Positions 18,272 through 26,949 of a DNA stretch of 64,000 bases are shown piece by piece (position 1 is the first letter of the stretch; each line of letters begins with the position of its first letter). Below the pieces are notes generated by a model. The model was not told the origin of the DNA. It did not search any database and saw only the letters and a program-made list of their open reading frames with translations. Source of the stretch: Enterovibrio calviensis DSM 14347 (GTDB lineage Bacteria > Pseudomonadota > Gammaproteobacteria > Enterobacterales > Vibrionaceae); contig NZ_KK211217.1 in assembly GCF_000621165.1 (NCBI RefSeq), positions 124,001 to 188,000 on the forward strand, given 5' to 3'. The position numbers and the translations under genes are program-made.

Positions 18272-19403
18272 CCGTGTGTTATCCAGTGTTCAGGCGCTGG
18301 ACGATTACTTTGATGCGTTGCTGGAAGATGATGACCAGCAGCGTACCCACACGGATGTGAAATCAGACATCGCAGACGTCGCTGAGTTGACATTACAGCC
18401 CGCGAAGGCTGAAGCGATACCGCTATTCTCTGGTGCCACACTCACGAAACAACAGCGCGATTTGTCTTCAGTTGAGAGACTGCTTAGTCAGCTTCAGCTC
18501 GAAGAGGGCTTAGAAGTTGAAGTCGAAGAGGTCGTTGACGTTGACCTTGAAACAGAAGTCGACGCTCTCACAGAGGTTGTTACAGAGGCGGAAGTCGAGA
18601 CCGAGACAGAAACAGAAGCATCTGTTGATGTTGATTTGGATCTCGAAACGCATGTAGATACGGTTTCAGACATCGAAGTACTTGAGCAAACTCAAGTCAC
18701 TGAAGATGTTGTCGTCGACATGCAAACGTACGCTGAAGCCGCTGCGACAGAAGAAGCGATAGCGGAAGTGACTGATGCTGAACCCCAGGTAGATCTTGCC
18801 GTCGATGACTTTGTTATTGAACAGGTAGAAGCCCCAGCGTCAGAAGACTTTTACGTTGAAGACACTGCGTATGTAGAACCAGAGGTCGAGACTGACGTTG
18901 AACCTGAGGTGCAAGCAGACGAAGACATCGCACCGCCATGGCAAAACATTGCGTCAGAATATGCGTTTCAAGTGTTGTTCTTCGAGTCATTTGGTGTGAC
19001 TTATGCAGTGCCACTGGCAGAGCTTGGCGGCATTCATAGACTAGAAGACTGCAATCATTTAATCGGTCGACCAGACTGGTATTTAGGCTTGCAAACCGAG
19101 CGAGATCAACAGCTTGACGTTGTCGATACGGCGAAGTGGGTGATGCCAGAAAAAATAACGGATAACAGCCATCGCGAAGGCTATAGTTATATTGTGCTCT
19201 TGGGTGACAGTAAATGGGGATTGGCATGCAATTCTCTTTTAGGAACAGAGTCCCTCAAGGGAGAGCAAGTGCGATGGCGTGAACAAGCAGGCAAACGGCC
19301 TTGGTTGGCCGGATTAGTAAAAGAAAGAATGTGCGCATTGATTCACGTCAAAGCGCTGATTGCCATGCTAAATCAAGGTATAGATGCCAACGCGTTGGCG
19401 TAA
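18261..19403 (+). CDS. parP: ParP, CheW-domain array-inheritance protein
   Basis: ParP links ParC to CheA and stabilises polar chemotaxis arrays. I place the start at ATG 18261 behind GGAACAGG, inside the end of parC. The 380-residue product has a short N-terminal segment LDDYFDALLED, then a long acidic Glu/Val/Asp/Thr-rich linker (about residues 85-230). A C-terminal CheW-like (AIF) domain from about residue 234 begins FQVLFFESFGVTYAVPL. The linker is unusually repetitive and is probably disordered. Confidence 0.9.
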   Translation: MKDSRVLSSVQALDDYFDALLEDDDQQRTHTDVKSDIADVAELTLQPAKAEAIPLFSGATLTKQQRDLSSVERLLSQLQLEEGLEVEVEEVVDVDLETEVDALTEVVTEAEVETETETEASVDVDLDLETHVDTVSDIEVLEQTQVTEDVVVDMQTYAEAAATEEAIAEVTDAEPQVDLAVDDFVIEQVEAPASEDFYVEDTAYVEPEVETDVEPEVQADEDIAPPWQNIASEYAFQVLFFESFGVTYAVPLAELGGIHRLEDCNHLIGRPDWYLGLQTERDQQLDVVDTAKWVMPEKITDNSHREGYSYIVLLGDSKWGLACNSLLGTESLKGEQVRWREQAGKRPWLAGLVKERMCALIHVKALIAMLNQGIDANALA

Positions 19404-19436
19404 TTGACGCAGCACAGCACGTAAAGAGGAAAACAA

Positions 19437-19925
19437 ATGTCTCAGGTAGCTGAAGTTCAAAAAGATAACGTGAATGACGAGGTCCTACAGTGGGTGACCT
19501 TCCAGCTGGAAGAAGAAACCTATGGCATTAACGTTATGCAGGTTAGAGAAGTATTACGCTATTCCGAAATCGCGCCGGTACCGGGTGCACCAGACTATGT
19601 TCTGGGCATTATTAACCTTCGTGGCAACGTGGTTACGGTTATCGATACACGCTCTCGCTTTGGTTTGATGCAAGGCGATGTGAGCGATAACACTCGCGTG
19701 ATTGTTATCGAGGCCGAATCGCAAGTCATCGGTATTATGGTCGACAGTGTGGCAGAGGTGGTTTACCTCAAGACATCTGAAATCGATACCACACCAAGTG
19801 TGGGTACGGATGAAAGTGCCAAGTTCATTCAGGGCGTGAGCAACCGCAATGGCAGTCTGCTTATCCTTGTTGATTTGAACAAACTGCTCTCTGATGACGA
19901 GTGGTCAGACATGGCCATGCTCTAA
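19437..19925 (+). CDS. cheW: Chemotaxis coupling protein CheW
   Basis: CheW couples receptors to CheA in the signalling array. The 162-residue product is a single CheW domain: WVTFQLEEETYGINVMQVREVLR, the hallmark GIINLRGNVVTVIDTR, and SVAEVVYL. AAAGAGGAAA upstream of the ATG is a good ribosome binding site. Its TAA stop shares one base with the next ATG. Confidence 0.97.
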   Translation: MSQVAEVQKDNVNDEVLQWVTFQLEEETYGINVMQVREVLRYSEIAPVPGAPDYVLGIINLRGNVVTVIDTRSRFGLMQGDVSDNTRVIVIEAESQVIGIMVDSVAEVVYLKTSEIDTTPSVGTDESAKFIQGVSNRNGSLLILVDLNKLLSDDEWSDMAML

Positions 19926-20350
19926 TGCTTGAGGCCGTGTTGCACTGGCTACCGCTCGGTGTGTCTATCATCGTGGCGGTGGTTGCGTTCGTGCTAATAC
20001 GCCGAGAGAAGAAAGCGAGACTGAGCTTGGATGCAAAGTTCCAAGCCATGGAGTTGTTGTTTAAAAACTCTCGCCAGCAGCATGAGAGCTTATCAAAGCA
20101 ATTCAATGAATTGCGTGCAGGCTCAATCGGTATGAGCCAAAAACTTGCCGAGCTATCCCAACGATTCGATGACTTGGTGTATAAGCAAAACGAGTTGGAA
20201 ATGCACGACCCAGACGGGCGACTTTATAGTCGCGCAAGTAAGATGGTTGAGCTAGGTGCTGATATTCATGAGCTAATGGAAGAGTGTGATCTTCCTAAAG
20301 CAGAAGCAGAACTGTTGTTGAGCATCCGAAAGCAACGAATGGTTAGATAG
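19925..20350 (+). CDS. DUF2802 membrane protein
   Basis: The function is unknown. The 141-residue product has one N-terminal membrane segment (about residues 4-24), a helical, probably coiled-coil stretch with NSRQQHESLSKQFNEL, and a C-terminal block ADIHELMEECDLPKAEAELLL that resembles a small helix-turn-helix. It overlaps cheW by one base (TAATG) and is the last gene of the operon, a position it commonly holds in vibrios and pseudomonads. A role in polar array or flagellar organisation is inferred only from context. Confidence 0.8.
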   Translation: MLEAVLHWLPLGVSIIVAVVAFVLIRREKKARLSLDAKFQAMELLFKNSRQQHESLSKQFNELRAGSIGMSQKLAELSQRFDDLVYKQNELEMHDPDGRLYSRASKMVELGADIHELMEECDLPKAEAELLLSIRKQRMVR

Positions 20351-20468
20351 CTTTAACGCAATAGCCTGACTCAATAGATGCCAAGGCTAACACCGTGATT
20401 GACGAAATCTCGGTGTGACAATGTCGGGCTCGATAGCGCTTTTAGGCTTTCTCAAAGCGAACGTGCGC

Positions 20469-20762
20469 TTAAACCGATTGGTTGACGACAGACCCTTCCC
20501 ATCCGGGCGGGGTTTTTCCGTCTAAATACCACGCGAAAGCAATTAATTCAGCAATAACCAGATACACTTGCTCCGGGATTTCATCACCCACTTCTAGTGC
20601 TGAAAGCCAATTCATTAAGGTTTCATCGCTATGTATTAAGCCTCCATTTTTTTCCATTTCATCAATCAGCTTTTCAGCTAATGCTTCATACCCTTTAGCA
20701 CTGACTTGTGGTGCATTAACACCATCATATCGAAGTGCGACAGCTGCTTTTGGCTTTTTCAT
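20469..20762 (-). CDS. Free-standing FlhB C-terminal-domain-like protein
   Basis: The 97-residue product matches the cytoplasmic autocleavage domain of the FlhB/YscU family (KAAVALRYDG, APQVSAKGYEALAEKLIDEM, GDEIPEQVYLVIAELIAFAWYLDGK) but has no membrane segments and no NPxH site. It resembles a post-cleavage FlhB C fragment made as a separate protein. In other bacteria such FlhB-C homologues can partly replace or modulate the switch. It overlaps the upstream FliK-like gene by 4 bases and faces the che operon. The role is inferred. Confidence 0.85.
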   Translation of the reverse strand: MKKPKAAVALRYDGVNAPQVSAKGYEALAEKLIDEMEKNGGLIHSDETLMNWLSALEVGDEIPEQVYLVIAELIAFAWYLDGKTPPGWEGSVVNQSV

Positions 20763-21550
20763 ACTTGAATGTTCACTCCACTTTCTAAGGATGCGGGTTC
20801 GTGGTTTTCACTGACGTTAATCTCGCACTGAGAGACGCAAATATTGTGTTTACTCAATTGTTGCTCTAGCGCTGGAAGCGACTGTTCGAGTAATTTCTCT
20901 AAGCTTGGCGAGTCAGTGGTAAATCGCAGTGCCATAGATTTATCGTTAATATCTGCCGTCGCTGTAAGGTGTCGATTTTTTGACAGTGTCAAATTAACGC
21001 TAATGCTCCATTGCGATTTTTTCCGCTTACCCACGGTCTTCTTCTTGGCGGTAACGTGAACTGGGGTAGGGGAAATCTGACTAAGAGGGAAATACCAGTG
21101 ATACTCATTGGCTTTGTTTCCGTCGAGCACCCTTTGCTCGGTTAATAGCATCAATAGCGCTTTGATTTTCCCACTCGCATCATTGTCAGGCATCAACGTT
21201 GTGGTCTGTCGAAGGGCGTCGAGAAGCGCTTTGTCTGATTGTCTCTCCGCAAGCCATTTTGCGGCAAGCTCTGGCGTGTTTGGCATTATGAGTGTTTTCA
21301 GCAATATGTTCAGTGCGCTAGGGGTGTTGCTCTCGGGCGTTTTTGTTAATGGAGAAAGTGACGGCGAGTGCATGAGCAATGGAAACAGATTGATAAGTCT
21401 TAGCACTTGTGAAAGCTGCGAGGATGCAGGTTGCGGCTGAGAGCCTTGAAGGGTTCTTTCTTGTCCAATATTCAACAGTTTATCTGAAAGATTGTTCTTA
21501 ACGGACTCAAGCGTTAATAGTTTGATGTTGCTGGTGTTATCTATTTTCAT
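20759..21550 (-). CDS. FliK-like C-terminal-domain protein
   Basis: The 263-residue product is Leu/Ser/Thr-rich with no signal peptide. Its C-terminal part (about residues 170-255) has the pattern of a flagellar hook-length control domain: alternating beta strands (WSISVNLTLSKNRHLTATAD, KSMALRFTTDSP) followed by a helix SLEKLLEQSLPALEQQLSK. It lacks the LDPPELG signature of true FliK. It is paired with an FlhB-C-like gene, the same partnership as FliK and FlhB, and is preceded by a sigma-28 promoter. Confidence 0.7.
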   Translation of the reverse strand: MKIDNTSNIKLLTLESVKNNLSDKLLNIGQERTLQGSQPQPASSQLSQVLRLINLFPLLMHSPSLSPLTKTPESNTPSALNILLKTLIMPNTPELAAKWLAERQSDKALLDALRQTTTLMPDNDASGKIKALLMLLTEQRVLDGNKANEYHWYFPLSQISPTPVHVTAKKKTVGKRKKSQWSISVNLTLSKNRHLTATADINDKSMALRFTTDSPSLEKLLEQSLPALEQQLSKHNICVSQCEINVSENHEPASLESGVNIQV

Positions 21551-21625
21551 ATTTACTCACAATTATTAACGCGTGACGAGCAAGAGCGTTATCGCACCGC
21601 TAACGGTCTAAAACCCTCTATGTTA

Positions 21626-21652
21626 TTATCGGGCATAATTTTGAATACTTTA
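21626..21652 (-). promoter_or_regulatory. Sigma-28 (FliA) promoter for the FliK-like/FlhB-C-like pair
   Basis: Read on the minus strand, TAAAG (plus 21648-21652), 14 bases and CCCGATAA (plus 21626-21633) match the FliA consensus TAAAG-N14-GCCGATAA at all but one base. It would start transcription about 65 bases before the FliK-like gene. The site also lies just upstream of the divergent ccmA. Confidence 0.75.
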
Positions 21653-21671
21653 CCGGGAACGCTAATTTCTC

Positions 21672-22286
21672 ATGTTGGAAGTGCATCAACTCAGCAGTAT
21701 TCGTGACGAGCGAGTGCTGTTTGAAGACCTTTGTTTTACCGTATCACCCGGTGAACTTGTGCAAGTTGAAGGCCCCAACGGTGCGGGTAAAACCACTTTG
21801 TTGAGAATCATTGCGGGCTTGGGTTTGGCTGAATCTGGTGAAGTGAGCTGGCAAGGACAACCGGTCTCCAAGGCCAGAGAAGAGTTCTACAGCAATTTGC
21901 TTTTTCTAGGTCATAGCACGGGTGTGAAGCGAGAGCTTACGGCGTTTGAAAACTTGGCGTTTTACCAACAGATGCATGGTAGTGCTGATGAATCTGTATT
22001 GTGGGATGCGCTCGCGCGTGTTGGTTTGGCTGGAAGAGAAGATGTCCCCGCTGCGCAATTGTCAGCAGGGCAAAATCGTCGAGTGGCGTTGGCTCGGCTA
22101 TGGATTAGCCAGTCAAAACTTTGGATTTTAGATGAGCCACTGACCGCCATTGATAAACAAGGTGTAAAAGTATTGGAGAGCCTCTTTCAGCAACATGTGA
22201 ATGGGGGCGGTATGGTGTTGTTTACCACGCACCAAGATATGTTTGAAGGAAATGCATTGTTGCGTCGTATTAGGTTGGGCGAATAA
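21672..22286 (+). CDS. ccmA: Cytochrome c maturation ABC ATPase CcmA
   Basis: CcmA hydrolyses ATP to release haem-loaded CcmE from CcmCD. The 204-residue product has Walker A GPNGAGKTTLLR (about residues 36-47), signature LSAGQNRRVALARL, Walker B LWILDEPL and the switch His in FTTHQ. It begins a nine-gene ccm operon in standard order. The first gene lacks an obvious overlap upstream, so the promoter should lie in 21551-21671. Confidence 0.96.
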   Translation: MLEVHQLSSIRDERVLFEDLCFTVSPGELVQVEGPNGAGKTTLLRIIAGLGLAESGEVSWQGQPVSKAREEFYSNLLFLGHSTGVKRELTAFENLAFYQQMHGSADESVLWDALARVGLAGREDVPAAQLSAGQNRRVALARLWISQSKLWILDEPLTAIDKQGVKVLESLFQQHVNGGGMVLFTTHQDMFEGNALLRRIRLGE

Positions 22287-22954
22287 TGGGCGCTGCCATG
22301 TATCACATGATTCGACGAGAACTGATGATCGCGTTTCGTCGTCAGTCAGACATGCTAAACCCATTGTGGTTTTTCATTATCGTGATCATGTTGTTTCCTT
22401 TGGGGGTGGGTCCTGGGCCTAACTTATTGGCGGACATTGCCCCTGGTATTATTTGGGTAGCTGCATTGCTCGCGGCCGTGTTGTCGCTAGAGCGTCTGTT
22501 TCGTGATGACTTCATTGATGGTTCGCTGGAACAAATGTTACTGATGCCCGAACCGTTATCAGTATTAGCCTTTGCCAAAATAGTGGCGCACTGGTTGCTA
22601 ACAGGTCTGCCGCTTTTGATCATTAGCCCACTTTTAGCAGTATTACTTTCTTTGGATTGGGCAACTTATCAAGCCGTGGTGTTGACCCTGTTGCTGGGTA
22701 CTCCCACGCTGAGTTTTTTGGGTGCGATTGGTGTGGCGTTAACGGTGGGTCTTCGTAAAGGTGGCGTGTTGTTGAGCCTGTTAGTATTGCCGCTTTTCAT
22801 CCCTGTTTTAATTTTTGCAACATCCGCGATTGATATGGCGGCGAATGGTTTCCCTATTAACGGTCAATTGGCGATTTTAGGCGCACTTTTGGTCGGTTCA
22901 GCAACGTTGTCACCGTTTGCAGTGTCTGCTGCTTTGCGGGTGAGCGTTCAATAA
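22286..22954 (+). CDS. ccmB: Haem exporter membrane protein CcmB
   Basis: CcmB is the membrane partner of CcmA. The 222-residue product has about six hydrophobic segments and the family N-terminus RRELMIAFRRQSDMLNPLWFF. The stretch DDFIDGSLEQMLL precedes the second segment. Its ATG 22286 overlaps the ccmA stop by one base; Met codon 5 (22298) is an alternative start. Confidence 0.95.
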   Translation: MGAAMYHMIRRELMIAFRRQSDMLNPLWFFIIVIMLFPLGVGPGPNLLADIAPGIIWVAALLAAVLSLERLFRDDFIDGSLEQMLLMPEPLSVLAFAKIVAHWLLTGLPLLIISPLLAVLLSLDWATYQAVVLTLLLGTPTLSFLGAIGVALTVGLRKGGVLLSLLVLPLFIPVLIFATSAIDMAANGFPINGQLAILGALLVGSATLSPFAVSAALRVSVQ

Positions 22955-22990
22955 CCCCTATTTTTATAATTAATTAAGAGCGATAGAGTA

Positions 22991-23728
22991 ATGTGGAAAT
23001 GGCTTCATCCTTATGCCAAGCCAGAAGCAACCTACAAGCTATGTAATACGCTTCTGCCATGGTTTGCCGTGCTGGCATTGTTGTCCTTGGTCACTGGAAC
23101 GGTGTGGGGGTTGGCTTTTGCGCCGTCCGACTATCAGCAAGGTGATAGCTTCCGTATCATTTATATCCATGTTCCGGCTGCTATTTGGTCAATGGGTGCG
23201 TACATGTCGATGGCGATTGCGGCATTCATTGGCATGGTTTGGCAAATCAAAACCTCGGATTGGGCGGCTGCCGCTATGGCGCCAGTAGGTGCCGTGTTCA
23301 CGTTTATTGCGTTAGTGACTGGCGCAATATGGGGCAAACCCATGTGGGGTGCTTGGTGGGTATGGGATGCTCGCCTAACGTCAGAGTTGATTCTGCTGTT
23401 TCTCTATTTGGGCGTTATCGCTTTGTATAATGCGTTTGATGATGATCGAACCGCAGGTCGTGCTGCAGGTATTCTTGCCATGGTTGGGGTGATCAACTTG
23501 CCGATCATTCACTTCTCTGTGGAGTGGTGGAATACCCTACACCAAGGGGCAACTATCACTAAGTTTGCTAAGCCGTCAATTGCGTCAGACATGCTATGGC
23601 CTCTGTTGTTAAACATTGTAGGTTTTGCTTTGTTCTTTGGTGCAGCGACCTTGATGGCACTAAAAAACAAAATTTTGCAGCGCGAGTCGCATCGTCCTTG
23701 GGCACGTGAATTGGTAGAGAGAGCCTAA
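22991..23728 (+). CDS. ccmC: Haem handling protein CcmC
   Basis: CcmC loads haem on to CcmE at the periplasmic face. The 245-residue product has six membrane segments and the tryptophan-rich WWD motif WGKPMWGAWWVWDARLTSEL (about residues 114-133), flanked by the axial histidines in YIHVPAAIW and IIHFSVEWW. Order and length are typical. Confidence 0.96.
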   Translation: MWKWLHPYAKPEATYKLCNTLLPWFAVLALLSLVTGTVWGLAFAPSDYQQGDSFRIIYIHVPAAIWSMGAYMSMAIAAFIGMVWQIKTSDWAAAAMAPVGAVFTFIALVTGAIWGKPMWGAWWVWDARLTSELILLFLYLGVIALYNAFDDDRTAGRAAGILAMVGVINLPIIHFSVEWWNTLHQGATITKFAKPSIASDMLWPLLLNIVGFALFFGAATLMALKNKILQRESHRPWARELVERA

Positions 23729-23730
23729 CC

Positions 23731-23937
23731 ATGCATTTTAGTTCCTTCTCCGCATTCTTAGACATGGGTGGCTATGCTGGCTATGTGTGGAGTGCATTTG
23801 CGATTACATTTTTAGCTATGTTTTGGGTTGTATTTTCGGCTCATCTCACTCGCCGCAAACTCATTCGTGAAATAAAGAACAGAGTTGCCCGAGAGCAACG
23901 TATCAAGAAAGCCCAAAATATGGAGAACACGTTATGA
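23731..23937 (+). CDS. ccmD: Haem exporter subunit CcmD
   Basis: CcmD is a small membrane protein that helps release holo-CcmE. The 68-residue product has the family pattern [19 protein letters not shown], one membrane segment (about residues 16-37) and a basic cytoplasmic tail. It lies two bases after ccmC and overlaps ccmE by 4 bases (ATGA). Confidence 0.93.
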   Translation: MHFSSFSAFLDMGGYAGYVWSAFAITFLAMFWVVFSAHLTRRKLIREIKNRVAREQRIKKAQNMENTL

Positions 23938-24416
23938 ACCCAAGACGCAAGAAACGCTTAGGGCTAGTTATCGCTCTAGTGTTTGGTGTAGGCGCAACGG
24001 TTGGTTTGGTGGTGTATGCGCTCAATCAAAATATGGACTTGTTCTATACCCCAACCGAAATTGTTCAAGGTAAACCAGACGGTTCTAAACCCTATGTTGG
24101 TCAACGTTTGCGTATCGGCGGCATGGTGGTTGAAGACTCAGTAAGCCGTGACCCTGAGTCGCTTAAAGTGACATTTCAGGTCGCCGATATTGGCCCTGCG
24201 GTAACGGTTGAATTTGAAGGTATTTTGCCTGACTTGTTCCGTGAAGGTCAGGGCATTGTGGCGCAGGGCGAATTGGTTAATGCAACCACGGTTCGTGCGC
24301 AAGAAGTGCTGGCTAAGCATGACGAAGAATACATGCCGCCTGAAATTGCCGAAGCGATGAACAAGAACCATCAACCGCTTGAATACACCGAACAGCAAAA
24401 ACAAGGTACTTACTAA
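23934..24416 (+). CDS. ccmE: Haem chaperone CcmE
   Basis: CcmE carries haem covalently in the periplasm from CcmC to CcmF. The 160-residue product has a basic N-terminus, one membrane anchor (about residues 9-28), an OB-fold domain and the haem-binding His129 in [13 protein letters not shown], with the downstream Tyr. It overlaps ccmF by one base. Confidence 0.96.
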   Translation: MNPRRKKRLGLVIALVFGVGATVGLVVYALNQNMDLFYTPTEIVQGKPDGSKPYVGQRLRIGGMVVEDSVSRDPESLKVTFQVADIGPAVTVEFEGILPDLFREGQGIVAQGELVNATTVRAQEVLAKHDEEYMPPEIAEAMNKNHQPLEYTEQQKQGTY

Positions 24417-26392
24417 TGATTGCTGAACTGGGGCATTTTGCCCTGATTATTTCTTTAGGTTTCTCAGTACTGCTGAGCATCTACCCGTTGTGGGGTGCCC
24501 ACGTCGGAAATCAAGCCATGATGCGTTCGGCGCGACCACTGGCTATTGGCATGTTCCTGATGTTGCTGATGTCTTTTATCGCGTTGAGTTGGGCCTTTTA
24601 TGCCAATGACTTTACGGTCAGCTACGTGGCGAGCAACTCTAACAGCGCATTGCCTTGGTACTACCGCCTGACCGCGGTTTGGGGCGCGCACGAAGGTTCT
24701 TTGTTGCTTTGGGTATTGATCCAAGCCGGTTGGACGCTTGCTGTGGCAGTGTTTAGCCGTGGTATGCCACAAGAATCCGTTGCACGTGTGCTTGCGGTAA
24801 TGGGCATGATTGGCGTTGGCTTCTTGTTGTTCATCATCGTGACATCAAACCCGTTCGAACGCACCTTGCCTTATTTCCCTGTGGATGGACGCGATCTTAA
24901 CCCGCTACTTCAAGATCCGGGTCTGATTGTTCACCCACCGATGCTTTATATGGGTTATGTCGGTTTCTCCGTCGCGTTTGCGTTTGCGATCGCTTCTTTG
25001 ATGGCGGGTCGCCTTGATACAGCGTGGGCGCGTTGGTCTCGTCCTTGGACCACGGCTGCGTGGGTATTTCTGACGCTAGGTATCGCTCTGGGTTCATGGT
25101 GGGCTTACTACGAACTTGGCTGGGGTGGTTGGTGGTTCTGGGATCCGGTCGAAAACGCCTCATTCATGCCTTGGTTGGCTGGTACCGCATTGATGCACTC
25201 GCTAGCGGTAACTGAAAAACGCGGCACGTTTAAAGCGTGGACCGTATTGCTGGCTATTTCTGCTTTCTCGCTCAGTCTACTCGGCACCTTCTTGGTACGT
25301 TCAGGCGTACTGGTATCGGTTCACGCATTTGCGTCCGATCCGGCGCGTGGTTTGTTCATCCTCGCCTTCCTTGTGGCGGTAATCGGTGGCTCACTGTTGC
25401 TTTACGCGCTGCGTGCATCAGAAGTGCGCTCACGCGGCAACTTTGAATTGGTATCACGTGAAAACGTGCTGCTAGCGAACAATATCTTCTTGGTCGCTGC
25501 GCTCATGGTTGTGCTTCTTGGTACGCTATTGCCTTTGGTTCACAAACAGATCGGCTTAGGATCAGTATCCATCGGTGAACCTTTCTTCAATCTCTTGTTT
25601 ACTTGGCTTTCTGTTCCTTTTGTCTTTTTGTTGGGTATTGGTCCGCTGATCCGCTGGAAACGCGACAACCTCAAAAACGTGAAAAAGGAAGTGATCGTCA
25701 GTGGCCTGATTTCCGTCACCTTAGGTATTGGACTGGTTTGGTTCTTTGCTGACGTGTTCAAACCACTTGCAGCGCTGGGTGCAGTGATGGGCCTTTGGGT
25801 CATTATCATGCAATCTGTCGAAGTCTATCAGCGAGCGACGCATCGCCATGACTTTATGACGGGACTTGGCAAGCTGGGTCGCAGTCACTGGGCGATGGTG
25901 CTCGGTCATATCGGTCTTGCGATCTCTGTATTGGGTATCGCTATGGTGCAAAACTATGACATCGAACGTGACGTGAAAATGGCGCCGGGCGATCGCGTAG
26001 AAATCCAAGGTTATGATTTCCACTTCCAAGGTCTTCGTGACAAAGACGGTCCTAACTACGATGGTTACGTGGCTGACTTTGACATCTACAGCGGTGATAA
26101 GCGCATTAACACGCTACACGCTGAGAAGCGTTTCTACACCGTACAGCGCTCAATGATGACGGAAGCTGATATCGATCGCGGCATCACTCGTGACTTGTAT
26201 ATTGCGATGGGTGAGCGTCTTCCTGATGGTGCGTGGGCGATTCGTATTTACTACAAGCCGTTTGTTCGCTGGATCTGGTTCGGTGCTTTGGTGATGTCCA
26301 TTGGTGGCATATTGGCGATGTCTGACAAGCGTTACCGTTTCCGTCAGAAATCGGAATCTACCGTATCCATTGAACCTGCAAAGGAAGCGTAA
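24416..26392 (+). CDS. ccmF: Cytochrome c haem lyase subunit CcmF
   Basis: CcmF receives haem from CcmE and joins it to apocytochrome c with CcmH and CcmI. The 658-residue product has many membrane segments, the WWD motif GWGGWWFWDPVENASFMPWL (about residues 236-255) and conserved histidines in the preceding loops (VHPPMLYMGY). A large periplasmic loop follows near the C-terminus. Confidence 0.97.
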   Translation: MIAELGHFALIISLGFSVLLSIYPLWGAHVGNQAMMRSARPLAIGMFLMLLMSFIALSWAFYANDFTVSYVASNSNSALPWYYRLTAVWGAHEGSLLLWVLIQAGWTLAVAVFSRGMPQESVARVLAVMGMIGVGFLLFIIVTSNPFERTLPYFPVDGRDLNPLLQDPGLIVHPPMLYMGYVGFSVAFAFAIASLMAGRLDTAWARWSRPWTTAAWVFLTLGIALGSWWAYYELGWGGWWFWDPVENASFMPWLAGTALMHSLAVTEKRGTFKAWTVLLAISAFSLSLLGTFLVRSGVLVSVHAFASDPARGLFILAFLVAVIGGSLLLYALRASEVRSRGNFELVSRENVLLANNIFLVAALMVVLLGTLLPLVHKQIGLGSVSIGEPFFNLLFTWLSVPFVFLLGIGPLIRWKRDNLKNVKKEVIVSGLISVTLGIGLVWFFADVFKPLAALGAVMGLWVIIMQSVEVYQRATHRHDFMTGLGKLGRSHWAMVLGHIGLAISVLGIAMVQNYDIERDVKMAPGDRVEIQGYDFHFQGLRDKDGPNYDGYVADFDIYSGDKRINTLHAEKRFYTVQRSMMTEADIDRGITRDLYIAMGERLPDGAWAIRIYYKPFVRWIWFGALVMSIGGILAMSDKRYRFRQKSESTVSIEPAKEA

Positions 26393-26394
26393 GA

Positions 26395-26949
26395 ATGAAA
26401 CGTCCTTTACTCTTTATTCCGCTGGTACTGTTCATGGTGTTGGTGGCAGTGTTTTTCGTCCAACTTGGCAAAAATGCAGACGGCGATGATCCAACGAAGT
26501 TGGAGTCTGTGCTGGTAGGTAAGCCCGTTCCTGAGTTTCGTCTCGAAGATCTGACTCAAGCGGGCAAGCTGTATGACCAAGATATTTTCAAAGGCCAACC
26601 GCTGTTGCTCAACGTCTGGGCAACCTGGTGTCCAACGTGTTATGCCGAGCATACTTACCTTAATGAGTTGGCGGCAAATGGCGTGAAAATCATTGGTCTT
26701 AACTACAAAGATGATCGGGTAAAAGCAATTGGCTGGTTAAACCAATTGGGCAACCCTTACTTGGTCAGCTTGTTTGATGGTAACGGTATGCTAGGCCTTG
26801 ATTTGGGAGTATATGGTGCGCCAGAGACTTTCCTTATTGATGCTAACGGTGTGATTCGTTACCGCCATGTCGGCGATGTGAATTCGCAGAATTGGCAAGA
26901 CAAGCTTGGGCCAATGTATGAGCAGATGCTGGCGGAGGCAAAAGGATGA
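26395..26949 (+). CDS. ccmG: Thiol reductase CcmG/DsbE
   Basis: CcmG reduces the CXXCH disulphide of apocytochrome c before haem attachment. The 184-residue product has an N-terminal membrane anchor (about residues 5-23) and a thioredoxin-fold domain with active site WCPTC (Cys79, Cys82) and the cis-Pro region GVYGAPETFLID. It overlaps ccmH by 4 bases. Confidence 0.96.
   Translation: MKRPLLFIPLVLFMVLVAVFFVQLGKNADGDDPTKLESVLVGKPVPEFRLEDLTQAGKLYDQDIFKGQPLLLNVWATWCPTCYAEHTYLNELAANGVKIIGLNYKDDRVKAIGWLNQLGNPYLVSLFDGNGMLGLDLGVYGAPETFLIDANGVIRYRHVGDVNSQNWQDKLGPMYEQMLAEAKG

Noticed and set aside
20351-20468. Possible terminator between the DUF2802 gene and the FlhB-C-like gene
   Set aside because: ACACCG/CGGTGT and CGCTTT/AAAGCG can pair, but loops are long and there is no T-tract on either strand, so I did not list it.
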